From contig JODP01000002.1 in the NCBI GenBank assembly GCA_000719025.1, forward strand, positions 659,464 to 723,463: a DNA stretch of 64,000 nucleotides, written 5' to 3'. Below, piece by piece: positions 1 to 6,332 of this stretch (position 1 is its first letter; each line of letters begins with the position of its first letter). The position numbers and the translations under genes were made by a program. This DNA comes from Kineosporia aurantiaca JCM 3230 (lineage in GTDB: Bacteria > Actinomycetota > Actinomycetes > Actinomycetales > Kineosporiaceae). The notes under the pieces were generated by a model. The model saw only the letters and a list, made by a program, of their open reading frames with translations, did not search any database and was not told the origin of the DNA.

Positions 1-159
1 AACGGCTACCGCATCCCCTCGCTTCTATTAGTAGCCCCGCCAACTAACCGGACGCCTGTCGGAAAGGGCCGAACGGTAGGTGACGTTCATCTCATCGACA
101 ACTGTCGAAAGTCTCGGAACTTTCCCGCGGGCAGCACTTTTCGCCAGAACGCCAAAACG

Positions 160-272
160 CCCAACCCCTGTTCGTGATCATGAAGTTCCTCCCTCGTGAT
201 CATGGACTTTCACCCCGGGGCAAAAGTCCATGATCACGGGGAGACTGTTCGATGATCACGAAAGGGGTTGGG
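160..272. repeat. Nested TGATCA palindromic repeat, copy 1 (3' of mftC)
   Basis: A nested inverted repeat. The outer arms are CCCAACCCC plus TTCGTGATCAT on the left and ATGATCACGAA plus GGGGTTGGG on the right. The inner arms contain CGTGATCATGGACTTT and its complement around a short loop. The same unit recurs at 45910-46000 and 51216-51282. It begins 14 bases after the mftC stop codon, so it probably folds in the mftC mRNA 3' end and may act as a terminator or processing signal. The remaining bases 1-159 are relatively AT-rich for this genome, and I see no gene in them. Confidence 0.8.
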
Positions 273-286
273 CTGAGCGGTTCTTC

Positions 287-1591
287 TCAGCGGGCCTGCG
301 AGCCCGTCTCGATACCGGTCGGGGGCCTGAACCCGGCGAGCGGGTTCTCGTCGCAGCCCCGGGCCGGCGGGGCCGAGACCACGCCGGTGGCCGGACGGAC
401 GCCCAGGGTCAGGGCGACCGGCTTCTTCTTGTTCTTCTGCTGACTGCGCAACGGGTTCTTGTGCGAGTGGTCCAGACTCGGCTTGGGCACGACGCCCTCG
501 ACCGATCCCAGCGCCGACTCCCCGAAACCGCGCACGCACTCCGGGTCCGGCCCGTCCAGCGGCAGACCGGTGAAGAACTTCGCCGCCATGCAACCGCCCC
601 GGCAGGAGTCGAAGAAGGTGCAGGACTTGCAGGCGCCGCCGTCCTGCGGCTTGCGCAGCTCCTGGAACAGGTCCGACTTCTGCCAGACGCCCTTGAAACC
701 GCCCTCGTCGCGGACGTTCCCGGCCTTGAACTCGTCGTGGATCGCGAACGGGCAGGCGTACACGTCGCCCACCGGGTCGATCAGGCAGACCACCCGGCCC
801 GCACCGCACAGGTTCAGCCCCGGCAGGGCGTCCCCGAAGGCGGCGAGGTGGAAGAACGAGTCGCCGGTCAGGACGTTGTCCCCGTTCGCGACCAGCCAGT
901 CGTAGAGCTGCTTCTGCTGAGGGGCCAGCAGGTGCAGGTCGTCCCACACGTCGGCGCCCCGGCCCGAGGGACGCAGCCGGGTGAGCCGCAGCTGGGCGTT
1001 GTACCGGTCGGTGATCGCCTTGAAGTCGTCGAGCTGGTCGACGTTCTCGCGGGTCACCACGACCGACACCTTGAAACCGGTGAAGCCGGCGTCGTTCAGG
1101 TTCTGCATCGCCCGGATCGCGGTGTCGAAACTGCCCGTACCCCGGACGTTGTCGTTCACCTCGGCGGTGGCGCCGTCCAGGGAGATCTGGACGTCGACGT
1201 AATCGGACTTCGCCAGGCGCTGGGCCACCTCGGGGGTGATCCGGACGCCGTTGGTGGAGAACTTCACGCCGACGTGGTGCTCGGTCGCGTAGTCCACCAG
1301 GTGCCAGAAATCGGGTCGCACGGTCGGCTCGCCGCCGCCGATGTTGACGTAGAAGACCTGCATCCGCTCCAGCTCGTCGATGACCGCTTCGGCCTCGGCG
1401 GTGGACAGCTCGCGGGGGTCACGCCGGCCCGAGGAGGACAGGCAGTGCACGCAGGCGAGGTTGCAGGCGTAGGTGAGTTCCCAGGTCAGACAGATCGGAG
1501 CGTCCAGCCCGAGGGCGAACTTGTCGACCAGGCGGCCGGGACTCGGAGGAGGGGTGGGTTTCAGGGCGGTCGGCTCGAGTACAGCCGTCAT
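287..1591 (-). CDS. mftC: Mycofactocin maturase MftC (radical SAM/SPASM)
   Basis: This radical SAM enzyme acts on the C-terminal Val-Tyr of the MftA peptide, by oxidative decarboxylation and then C-C cross-linking, the first steps to the redox cofactor mycofactocin. The N-terminal third carries the cluster motif CNLACVHC, followed by a GGGEPTVRPDF stretch typical of radical SAM proteins. The C-terminal SPASM region has the expected cysteines (CGAGRVVC, YACPF, CKSCTFFDSCRGGC, and a Cys near PECVRGFG). The 434 residues are longer than the roughly 390 of mycobacterial MftC because of a basic tail containing a KNKKK stretch. The start overlaps the mftB stop by four bases, so the two are translationally coupled. 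Downstream partners mftD, mftE and mftF are not in the visible 286 bases. The identification is firm. Confidence 0.95.
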   Translation of the reverse strand: MTAVLEPTALKPTPPPSPGRLVDKFALGLDAPICLTWELTYACNLACVHCLSSSGRRDPRELSTAEAEAVIDELERMQVFYVNIGGGEPTVRPDFWHLVDYATEHHVGVKFSTNGVRITPEVAQRLAKSDYVDVQISLDGATAEVNDNVRGTGSFDTAIRAMQNLNDAGFTGFKVSVVVTRENVDQLDDFKAITDRYNAQLRLTRLRPSGRGADVWDDLHLLAPQQKQLYDWLVANGDNVLTGDSFFHLAAFGDALPGLNLCGAGRVVCLIDPVGDVYACPFAIHDEFKAGNVRDEGGFKGVWQKSDLFQELRKPQDGGACKSCTFFDSCRGGCMAAKFFTGLPLDGPDPECVRGFGESALGSVEGVVPKPSLDHSHKNPLRSQQKNKKKPVALTLGVRPATGVVSAPPARGCDENPLAGFRPPTGIETGSQAR

Positions 1592-1938
1592 GCGGGCTCC
1601 TGTCCGGACGGTGTCGTCGGGCTCGTTCGGGGGCGGATCAGATCACCCGCGGCGAGCGATGCGAGCGCCCGGCCCAGGGCCGGGAGCTGCGAGGGGTCGA
1701 CCCCCGCGCCCAGACACGCGGAACGCGCGTCCGGGGCGGTGGCCAGACCGTTGACGACGTCCAGTAGTTGACGGGTCTTCAGGAAGGACAGCCGCCGGTT
1801 GCCGAAGTGGTACATCAGGGCACCGAACGGTTCGGGCCGCACCGAGACGCTGGGGTGCAGCTCCCAGGCGACGTCGAGGTCAAATCCCTGAGCCGGTGCC
1901 GGGGGCGGCACCGACATGCGGTTCGTCTGGGTCGTCAC
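1588..1938 (-). CDS. mftB: Mycofactocin peptide chaperone MftB
   Basis: A 116-residue protein of the PqqD-like RiPP recognition element class. In the mycofactocin pathway MftB binds the leader of MftA and presents it to MftC. The characteristic core is visible: a W-x-LHPSVSVRPEPFGALMYH segment followed by NRRLSFLKTRQLLDVVN. The start is GTG at 1938, 16 bases after the mftA stop, and the stop overlaps the mftC start. Its position between the 36-residue precursor and the radical SAM enzyme is the canonical mftA-B-C order and confirms the call. Confidence 0.93.
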   Translation of the reverse strand: MTTQTNRMSVPPPAPAQGFDLDVAWELHPSVSVRPEPFGALMYHFGNRRLSFLKTRQLLDVVNGLATAPDARSACLGAGVDPSQLPALGRALASLAAGDLIRPRTSPTTPSGQEPA

Positions 1939-1954
1939 AGCCTCTTCCGGCCGC

Positions 1955-2065
1955 TCAGTAGACGCCGCACATCCCGTCGATGGAGACCTCTTCGACGAGG
2001 AGTTCTTCGGCTCCGGTCGCGGTGTCCTGCGTGTCGATGTCCTGGGGAGCGCTCGTGGTGTTCAT
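1955..2065 (-). CDS. mftA: Mycofactocin precursor peptide MftA
   Basis: A 36-residue peptide, too short for ordinary gene calling. It has an acidic leader rich in Asp, Glu and Thr and ends in IDGMCGVY, the invariant C-terminal core of mycofactocin precursors; the terminal Val-Tyr is the part converted into the cofactor. The start is ATG at 2065, preceded by an AGAGAGG ribosome binding site at a normal distance, and the stop is TGA at 1957-1955. It is the first gene of the mftABC operon and lies about 35 bases downstream of the predicted transcription start. The core match and the position leave little doubt. Confidence 0.96.
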   Translation of the reverse strand: MNTTSAPQDIDTQDTATGAEELLVEEVSIDGMCGVY

Positions 2066-2105
2066 CGAAACGACCTCTCTTCAACGGCGATGAGCTGTAT
2101 CCGGA

Positions 2106-2135
2106 GTTTATGACACTGCGTGTCGTAAACGTCAA
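2106..2135 (-). promoter_or_regulatory. mftA promoter with internal operator
   Basis: Reading the minus strand, TTGACG (2135-2130) and CATAAA (2112-2107) are separated by exactly 17 bases and form a good sigma-70-type promoter about 42 bases upstream of the mftA start codon. The spacer and -10 region hold an inverted repeat with 11-base arms, GTTTATGACAC (2106-2116) and GTGTCGTAAAC (2120-2130), differing at one position. A repressor bound here would block RNA polymerase. MftR, encoded divergently next door, is the obvious candidate. The promoter assignment is visual; binding by MftR is inference. Confidence 0.75.
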
Positions 2136-2311
2136 GGGTGGTCATCGGCACTTTCGCTGCCCGGGCTGATGCTCCGATGCGGGGATCCGCCGATGACGGC
2201 GCCGACCACCGCTCCCTCGGGCCGATGGTTGAATGACCCTGCATGCCAGGTGCATGTCCGATGTGCGGCTGATGCGGGGCCGATGCGCACCGGTGGGCCA
2301 CTGAGGAGCGG

Positions 2312-2950
2312 GTGCGGCGAATGTCAGCGGAACCGGCCGGCCCGGGCGAGGTCCCGGCCCGCAGCGGCCGCCCCCGCGCCACCAGCCGTCGCACCCTGGA
2401 GCGGATCGCCCTCGACCTGTTCGCCGAGCAGGGGTTCGACGCGACCACGGTGGAGCAGATCGCCGACCGGGCCGGGGTCAGCCGCCGCACCTTCTTCCGC
2501 TACTTCGACACCAAGGCCGACGTGCTCTGGTCGGAGTTCGACGCCGAGGTGCAGACCCTGCACCGACTGCTGGCCGAGGCCCCGCCCGACCGGCCGCTGA
2601 CCGAAGCGATCCGGCAGGCCGTGCTCACCGCCAACCACTACGGCGTGCAGGACGTGGCCGGCCTGCGCACCCGGATGCAGGTGGTCTCCGGCGTACCCGC
2701 GCTGCAGGCCTCCTCCACCGCGCACTACGACAGCTGGGCCGGGGCGCTGGCCGAGTTCGCCGCCCGCCGCCTCGGCCAGCAGCCGCACGACCTGATCCCC
2801 CAGGCCATCGGGTTCAGCGCGCTGGGCGTCTGCCGGGCCGCCTTCGACCAGTGGGTGGCCCGGCGCGACGACGACCTGATCGCCTATCTGGACCAGGCCC
2901 TGACGGCCTGGATGTCCGGCTTCGGCGAGCTGGCCGAAGTGCCCGCCTGA
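2312..2950 (+). CDS. mftR: Mycofactocin regulator MftR (TetR family)
   Basis: A TetR-type repressor of about 212 residues. The N-terminal helix-turn-helix lies near residues 25-70, with the typical sequence GFDATTVEQIADRAGVSRRT followed by FFRYFDTKADVLW. The C-terminal ligand domain has the AFDQWVARRDDDLIAYL segment seen in MftR proteins, which in mycobacteria respond to acyl-CoA. The gene is divergent from mftABC, the standard arrangement. Two starts are possible: GTG at 2312, which sits very close to a GAGGAG site, and ATG at 2321, which is 12 bases from it. The regulator probably controls the operator at 2106-2130. MftR itself is a confident call; its ligand here is not shown. Confidence 0.9.
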   Translation: MRRMSAEPAGPGEVPARSGRPRATSRRTLERIALDLFAEQGFDATTVEQIADRAGVSRRTFFRYFDTKADVLWSEFDAEVQTLHRLLAEAPPDRPLTEAIRQAVLTANHYGVQDVAGLRTRMQVVSGVPALQASSTAHYDSWAGALAEFAARRLGQQPHDLIPQAIGFSALGVCRAAFDQWVARRDDDLIAYLDQALTAWMSGFGELAEVPA

Positions 2951-3296
2951 CGCACCGGCCCCACCCGTCCCCACCCGGTTCCCACCTCGTCCGTCCCGGA
3001 ACTCTCACTGCACCCTGGCGTCCCATCGTCACGGCCCGGGATCGCCCGGTCACAGCGCGGTTTCGGCAACTTCGTTAAGCCTCCGACATGCCGATCCGGC
3101 GTCCTGCGTACGGACTGATGCCATAACCGTACGGAGGGTCACTGGATCGGCGCGGAGGGTGAAATTGACCCCGAGTTTCGCCGGGCGTGTCGTAATTGGA
3201 CCCAAAATCTGAATCAAGGCGGGTGTAACGCTTTCACCACCCGCGGCGATGCAAGCGGGCGACGGTCCCCTGTGCAGCAGCGCGAAGGGTTCATTC
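2951..3296. other. Intergenic region, no gene seen
   Basis: About 350 bases between mftR and the next small gene. An inverted repeat CGTACGG (3107-3113) and CCGTACG (3127-3133) with a 13-base spacer could be an operator. A TTGACC at 3165-3170 is a possible -35 element for the downstream gene, but no convincing -10 follows at the right distance. The minus-strand open frame through 3050-3310 has no homology I recognise and no ribosome binding site. Confidence 0.4.
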
Positions 3297-3647
3297 ATGT
3301 CTTTGGCCATGCCCTACCCGGCTCGACGGCGCGCCAAGAGCAAACAGCAGACAGCCGAAAGTCCCGCCCTCCACGACCACGGACCCGATCACGGCGGCGC
3401 CGGTCCCACCACCACCCGGTCCACCGAGCAGGTCTGGCACGTCGGCCTGTCCTTGCCCGGGATGTTCCCGTTCCGGGAGGCCAGTTGCCCGTGCGCCAAG
3501 GCGGCGTGCGGACTGGTCGTGCCCAACCCCGACGTGGAGTGCCGCCTCCACACCGACAACGCCCGCTTCCTGCAGGTCCACTCCGCCGCGGACTGCGACT
3601 TCCCCCGCACCGGATGGCGCCGCAAGCGCCGCCCGACCATCGGCTGA
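3297..3647 (+). CDS. Small Cys-containing hypothetical protein
   Basis: A 116-residue protein of unknown function. The start ATG at 3297 is supported by AAGGG seven bases upstream. The N-terminal third is basic (PARRRAKSK) and then low in complexity with His, Pro and Thr. The C-terminal half is more structured and has four cysteines in a compact block (CPCAKAACG and VECRLH) plus a fifth at AADCDFPRTGW, so metal binding or disulfide formation is possible. It ends in a basic patch (RRKRRP). It stands alone, with a hairpin at 3683-3728 separating it from the SMC-like operon. I do not recognise the family. Confidence 0.65.
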   Translation: MSLAMPYPARRRAKSKQQTAESPALHDHGPDHGGAGPTTTRSTEQVWHVGLSLPGMFPFREASCPCAKAACGLVVPNPDVECRLHTDNARFLQVHSAADCDFPRTGWRRKRRPTIG

Positions 3648-3682
3648 CCTGGGCAAAGACGCCTGATCACCCATAGACCGGT

Positions 3683-3728
3683 CTGATCACCGGACACCGG
3701 ACCGCGACCCCCGGCGTCCGGTGATCAG
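3683..3728. terminator. Hairpin between small gene and SMC-like operon
   Basis: The arms CTGATCACCGGACACCGG (3683-3700) and CCGGCGTCCGGTGATCAG (3711-3728) pair over 18 positions with one mismatch around a 10-base loop. There is no T-run, so it is either a GC-type terminator for the gene ending at 3647 or an operator for the operon starting at 3838. It contains TGATCA but is otherwise unlike the dispersed repeat family. Confidence 0.5.
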
Positions 3729-3837
3729 GTCCGTTACTCCGCACCACCGGGCCCGGGCGACCCTGGTCGCCCACTGCTGCGGGCCCCGCATCGGCCGCAT
3801 TTGAGGCTCTGCCCCCGGTCTGCCTTAAGGTCTCCAA

Positions 3838-5058
3838 GTGACCGACGGCCCCACCACGCTCTCCCTGGAGGACCTCGCCCCCGAGGCGGGCGTCCTGCGG
3901 ATCTACCGTCAGGTCTTCGCCGTCCTGGCCCGCGAGCACGGCGCGATGATCGCCGACGTCGAGCTGCTGGACGTGGACGAGGCGATCATGGCCGCCTTCG
4001 CCGACGCCGGGAACGAGGGCCTGACCCTGGAGGGCGCGGTCGCCGCGGCCCGCCGGTACGACCCGGCCACGGTCGCCCGCCGGTTCGAGGTGCTGCGCGG
4101 CTACGGCGCCATCTCCCGGGTCGTCGACCACCCGGGCGAGCGGTTCCACCGGGCCGCCTTCGCGCCCTACGTGATGCTGCTGTTCCTGCGCCGCCTGGCC
4201 GCGGCGGGCGGCCAGGGCGAGCTGCACCAGCTGCTGGCGCTCGAGGGCCTGAGCATCCGGGCCCCGAGCGCCGGGGTGGAGGACGGCCGGGGCTCGGTGA
4301 ACCGGCTCTCCCGGGTGTTCCGGCTGATGGCCAACCAGCTCTCCAGCCTGACCACCACCAGCCCGGTCGAGGAGCTGCGTGAACACGCCGAGCTGCTCTG
4401 GGGCAACCGGGCGCTGATCGGCCAGGCCGAGGAGGTGCACGCCCAGGCCCTGTACCGCTGGCCGGAGCTGGACCGGGAGTGCGCCCAGCTGCGCACCGCG
4501 CTGGCCGCCTACGCGGACGCCAGCGAGTCGGCCGCGGCCCGGCTGATCGAGCAGGCCGGCTCCACCCGGGCGCTGGGCCTGCTGCCGGTCGAGACCTGGC
4601 GCAGCTTCGCCCGCACGGCCGACGCGGAGGCGCTGGCCGGGGTGCTGCAGGGGCAGGTGTTCGACGCGGTGGCGCCCTGGTTCTCGCCGCAGGCGATGGC
4701 CCTGGCGGTGGAGAACGCGTCCTCTTCGGGGCCGCTGCGGATGCCTCCGCCGCGTCCCACCGGAGACACCGAGGCACCGGCCGACCGGCCGGTGTCCGGC
4801 GACGGCGACCTGCTCGAGTTCACCGATCGGGTGCTGAACAAGGGGACGCGCGTGGGCGTCTCGCAGTTGCTGGAGGACGCGGACGACTGGATGGAGGGGC
4901 GGCGGATCCTCTCGCTGCTGGTCGCCGCCCACCACTCCCCCGAGGTCGACGCCGAGCTGACCTGGTCCGACGGCTTCCGGGTGGATCCCGAGGGGCCGGT
5001 CGCCTGGGTCTCCGGCGGGATGTTCGGACGCTCCCCGAGGCCGGGGGACGCCGGATGA
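3838..5058 (+). CDS. SMC-operon subunit 1, putative kleisin-like protein
   Basis: First gene of a four-gene operon ending in a MukB/JetC-like ATPase. It encodes 406 residues starting with GTG. No enzymatic motif is visible. Residues about 40-110 look like a winged-helix or helical domain (LDVDEAIMAAFADAGNEGLTL, then RRFEVLRGYGAI). A long, mostly helical middle (about 130-290) follows, then a Pro-rich linker (PPPRPTGDTEAP) and a short C-terminal domain. In Wadjet/MksBEF operons the first gene is the kleisin subunit (JetA/MksF), and length and position fit that role. The assignment is by architecture and gene order, not by recognised homology. The stop overlaps the next start (ATGA). Confidence 0.7.
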   Translation: MTDGPTTLSLEDLAPEAGVLRIYRQVFAVLAREHGAMIADVELLDVDEAIMAAFADAGNEGLTLEGAVAAARRYDPATVARRFEVLRGYGAISRVVDHPGERFHRAAFAPYVMLLFLRRLAAAGGQGELHQLLALEGLSIRAPSAGVEDGRGSVNRLSRVFRLMANQLSSLTTTSPVEELREHAELLWGNRALIGQAEEVHAQALYRWPELDRECAQLRTALAAYADASESAAARLIEQAGSTRALGLLPVETWRSFARTADAEALAGVLQGQVFDAVAPWFSPQAMALAVENASSSGPLRMPPPRPTGDTEAPADRPVSGDGDLLEFTDRVLNKGTRVGVSQLLEDADDWMEGRRILSLLVAAHHSPEVDAELTWSDGFRVDPEGPVAWVSGGMFGRSPRPGDAG

Positions 5059-5609
5059 ACAGCGCGGACACCGCCCTGTGGTGGGCCCGGGCCCGGGCGC
5101 TGGGCCCGGCCCGGCACCAGAGCGGCACCCCGGCCCCGGACGGCTTCCTGCGGCTGCTGGAGCCGGACGCCTCGGAGGTCTGGCTGCTGCCCGCCCACCC
5201 GGGTACCGCCGGACCCTGGATGCTCGACGAGCTCGGGCTCAACGGGCCCACGGTGGAGCAGCCCAACACCACCGCACGAATGCTGGCCGCGGTCGTCCGG
5301 TGCTGCTGGACCGACCCGGAAGCGGCCATCTGGCCCGGGCAGGACGCGGACTGGGACACCGTGATGTCGGTCTACCGCACCTTCGGCGACCGCGACGAGA
5401 CGGTGGTGCACCGGGCCGCGACCGGAGCGATCCGCCGGCTGCACAGCGGGGCTTGGGTGATCTGGGACGAGGACCAGCGAGTGGTGCGTCTGGGCCCGCG
5501 CTGCGGTACCTGGGAGAACGCCGACCTGACGGTGCTGCGCGAGCTCTACCGCACCCTTCCGGCCCCCACCCCGGAAACCCTTGAGGCAGAAGAGGAGCCG
5601 GACGCGTGA
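5055..5609 (+). CDS. SMC-operon subunit 2, small uncharacterised protein
   Basis: A 184-residue protein whose ATG at 5055 overlaps the stop of the preceding gene by four bases; its own stop overlaps the next start, so it is certainly co-translated. The composition is rich in Trp (DTALWWARARALG, WLLPAHPG, CCWTDPEAAIWPG, DWDTVMSVYRTFG) with an acidic C-terminal tail (LEAEEEPDA). I see no catalytic or membrane motif. In condensin-like operons a small winged-helix (KITE-type, MukE/JetB) protein sits here, and this or the next gene may play that part. No family could be named. Confidence 0.7.
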   Translation: MNSADTALWWARARALGPARHQSGTPAPDGFLRLLEPDASEVWLLPAHPGTAGPWMLDELGLNGPTVEQPNTTARMLAAVVRCCWTDPEAAIWPGQDADWDTVMSVYRTFGDRDETVVHRAATGAIRRLHSGAWVIWDEDQRVVRLGPRCGTWENADLTVLRELYRTLPAPTPETLEAEEEPDA

Positions 5610-6307
5610 CCGAGATGCACCCGGCGTTCACCGCCGCGGTGGCGGACCTGTCCGAGCGGCACCGGGACGAGGTGATGGCCGCCTACGCCGCGCTCGAGCA
5701 CAGCTGGCAGCCCCTGCACGAGTCGCAGCTGCTGGCCCTGCGCGACGCCACCCTGCGCCGGGCCGTACAGCAGATGCTCCACCCCCTCGGCCGGACCCTG
5801 GTGAAGGTCGGCCCGCACACCTGGACCTCCGGCTACCGCGACGACATCGCCCGCGAGCTCAGTGAGGAGGTGCTCGAGGCGCTGCCGCTGGTCGACCGGG
5901 CGGTGTTCGTGCTGATCCTGATCCACTCGGTGGCGATCCCGCGCAGCCAGGGGCTGATCGAGCTGGACACCTGGATCTCCAGCGTGCCGACCACCGGCGA
6001 GGAACTGAACCGCTACTCCCGGCTGCCGCGCACCGCCGTCCGCGCCGCCCTGGCCCGGCTGCGGGCCTCCGGCCTGGTGCAGTTCGCCCCCGACCGGCGC
6101 CCGGCGCAAAGTCGTTCGAGCAGTTCCAGCAACGCCGGCGCGTCCTACCTGCCCGGCCCGCAGCTGGCCCGGCTCACCCCGGCCGCCCGCCGCCGGCTGC
6201 AGGAGGAACTGATCCTGGCCGCCGGGGCCGACACCCCGCTGGCCGCCGCGATCCGCGCGCGCCGGGCCCGGCCCTCCGAAGAACCCGCCCGGCTGACCGC
6301 CGAATGA
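5606..6307 (+). CDS. SMC-operon subunit 3, winged-helix (MukE/JetB-like) candidate
   Basis: A 233-residue protein, GTG start overlapping the previous stop. A helical N-terminal part is followed at about residues 95-160 by a helix-turn-helix-like stretch (VDRAVFVLILIHSVAIPRSQ, then RYSRLPRTAVRAALARLRAS, then GLVQFAP). That resembles a winged helix, with a Ser-rich linker and an Arg-rich C-terminus after it. Size and fold suggest the KITE/MukE-like component that bridges kleisin and ATPase in MukBEF, MksBEF and Wadjet. A DNA-binding regulator is the alternative, but the tight coupling to the SMC-like gene favours a structural subunit. The functional call is inference. Confidence 0.7.
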   Translation: MTEMHPAFTAAVADLSERHRDEVMAAYAALEHSWQPLHESQLLALRDATLRRAVQQMLHPLGRTLVKVGPHTWTSGYRDDIARELSEEVLEALPLVDRAVFVLILIHSVAIPRSQGLIELDTWISSVPTTGEELNRYSRLPRTAVRAALARLRASGLVQFAPDRRPAQSRSSSSSNAGASYLPGPQLARLTPAARRRLQEELILAAGADTPLAAAIRARRARPSEEPARLTAE

Positions 6308-6332
6308 CCACCGAACCAGCCCAGGAGACCTT

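Noticed and set aside
230..1771. A 513-codon plus-strand frame over mftC
   Set aside because: Antisense shadow; mftC has diagnostic cysteine motifs on the other strand.
3683..3728. Hairpin with TGATCA as a fourth copy of the dispersed repeat
   Set aside because: Outside TGATCA the sequence does not match the CGTGATCATGGA unit.
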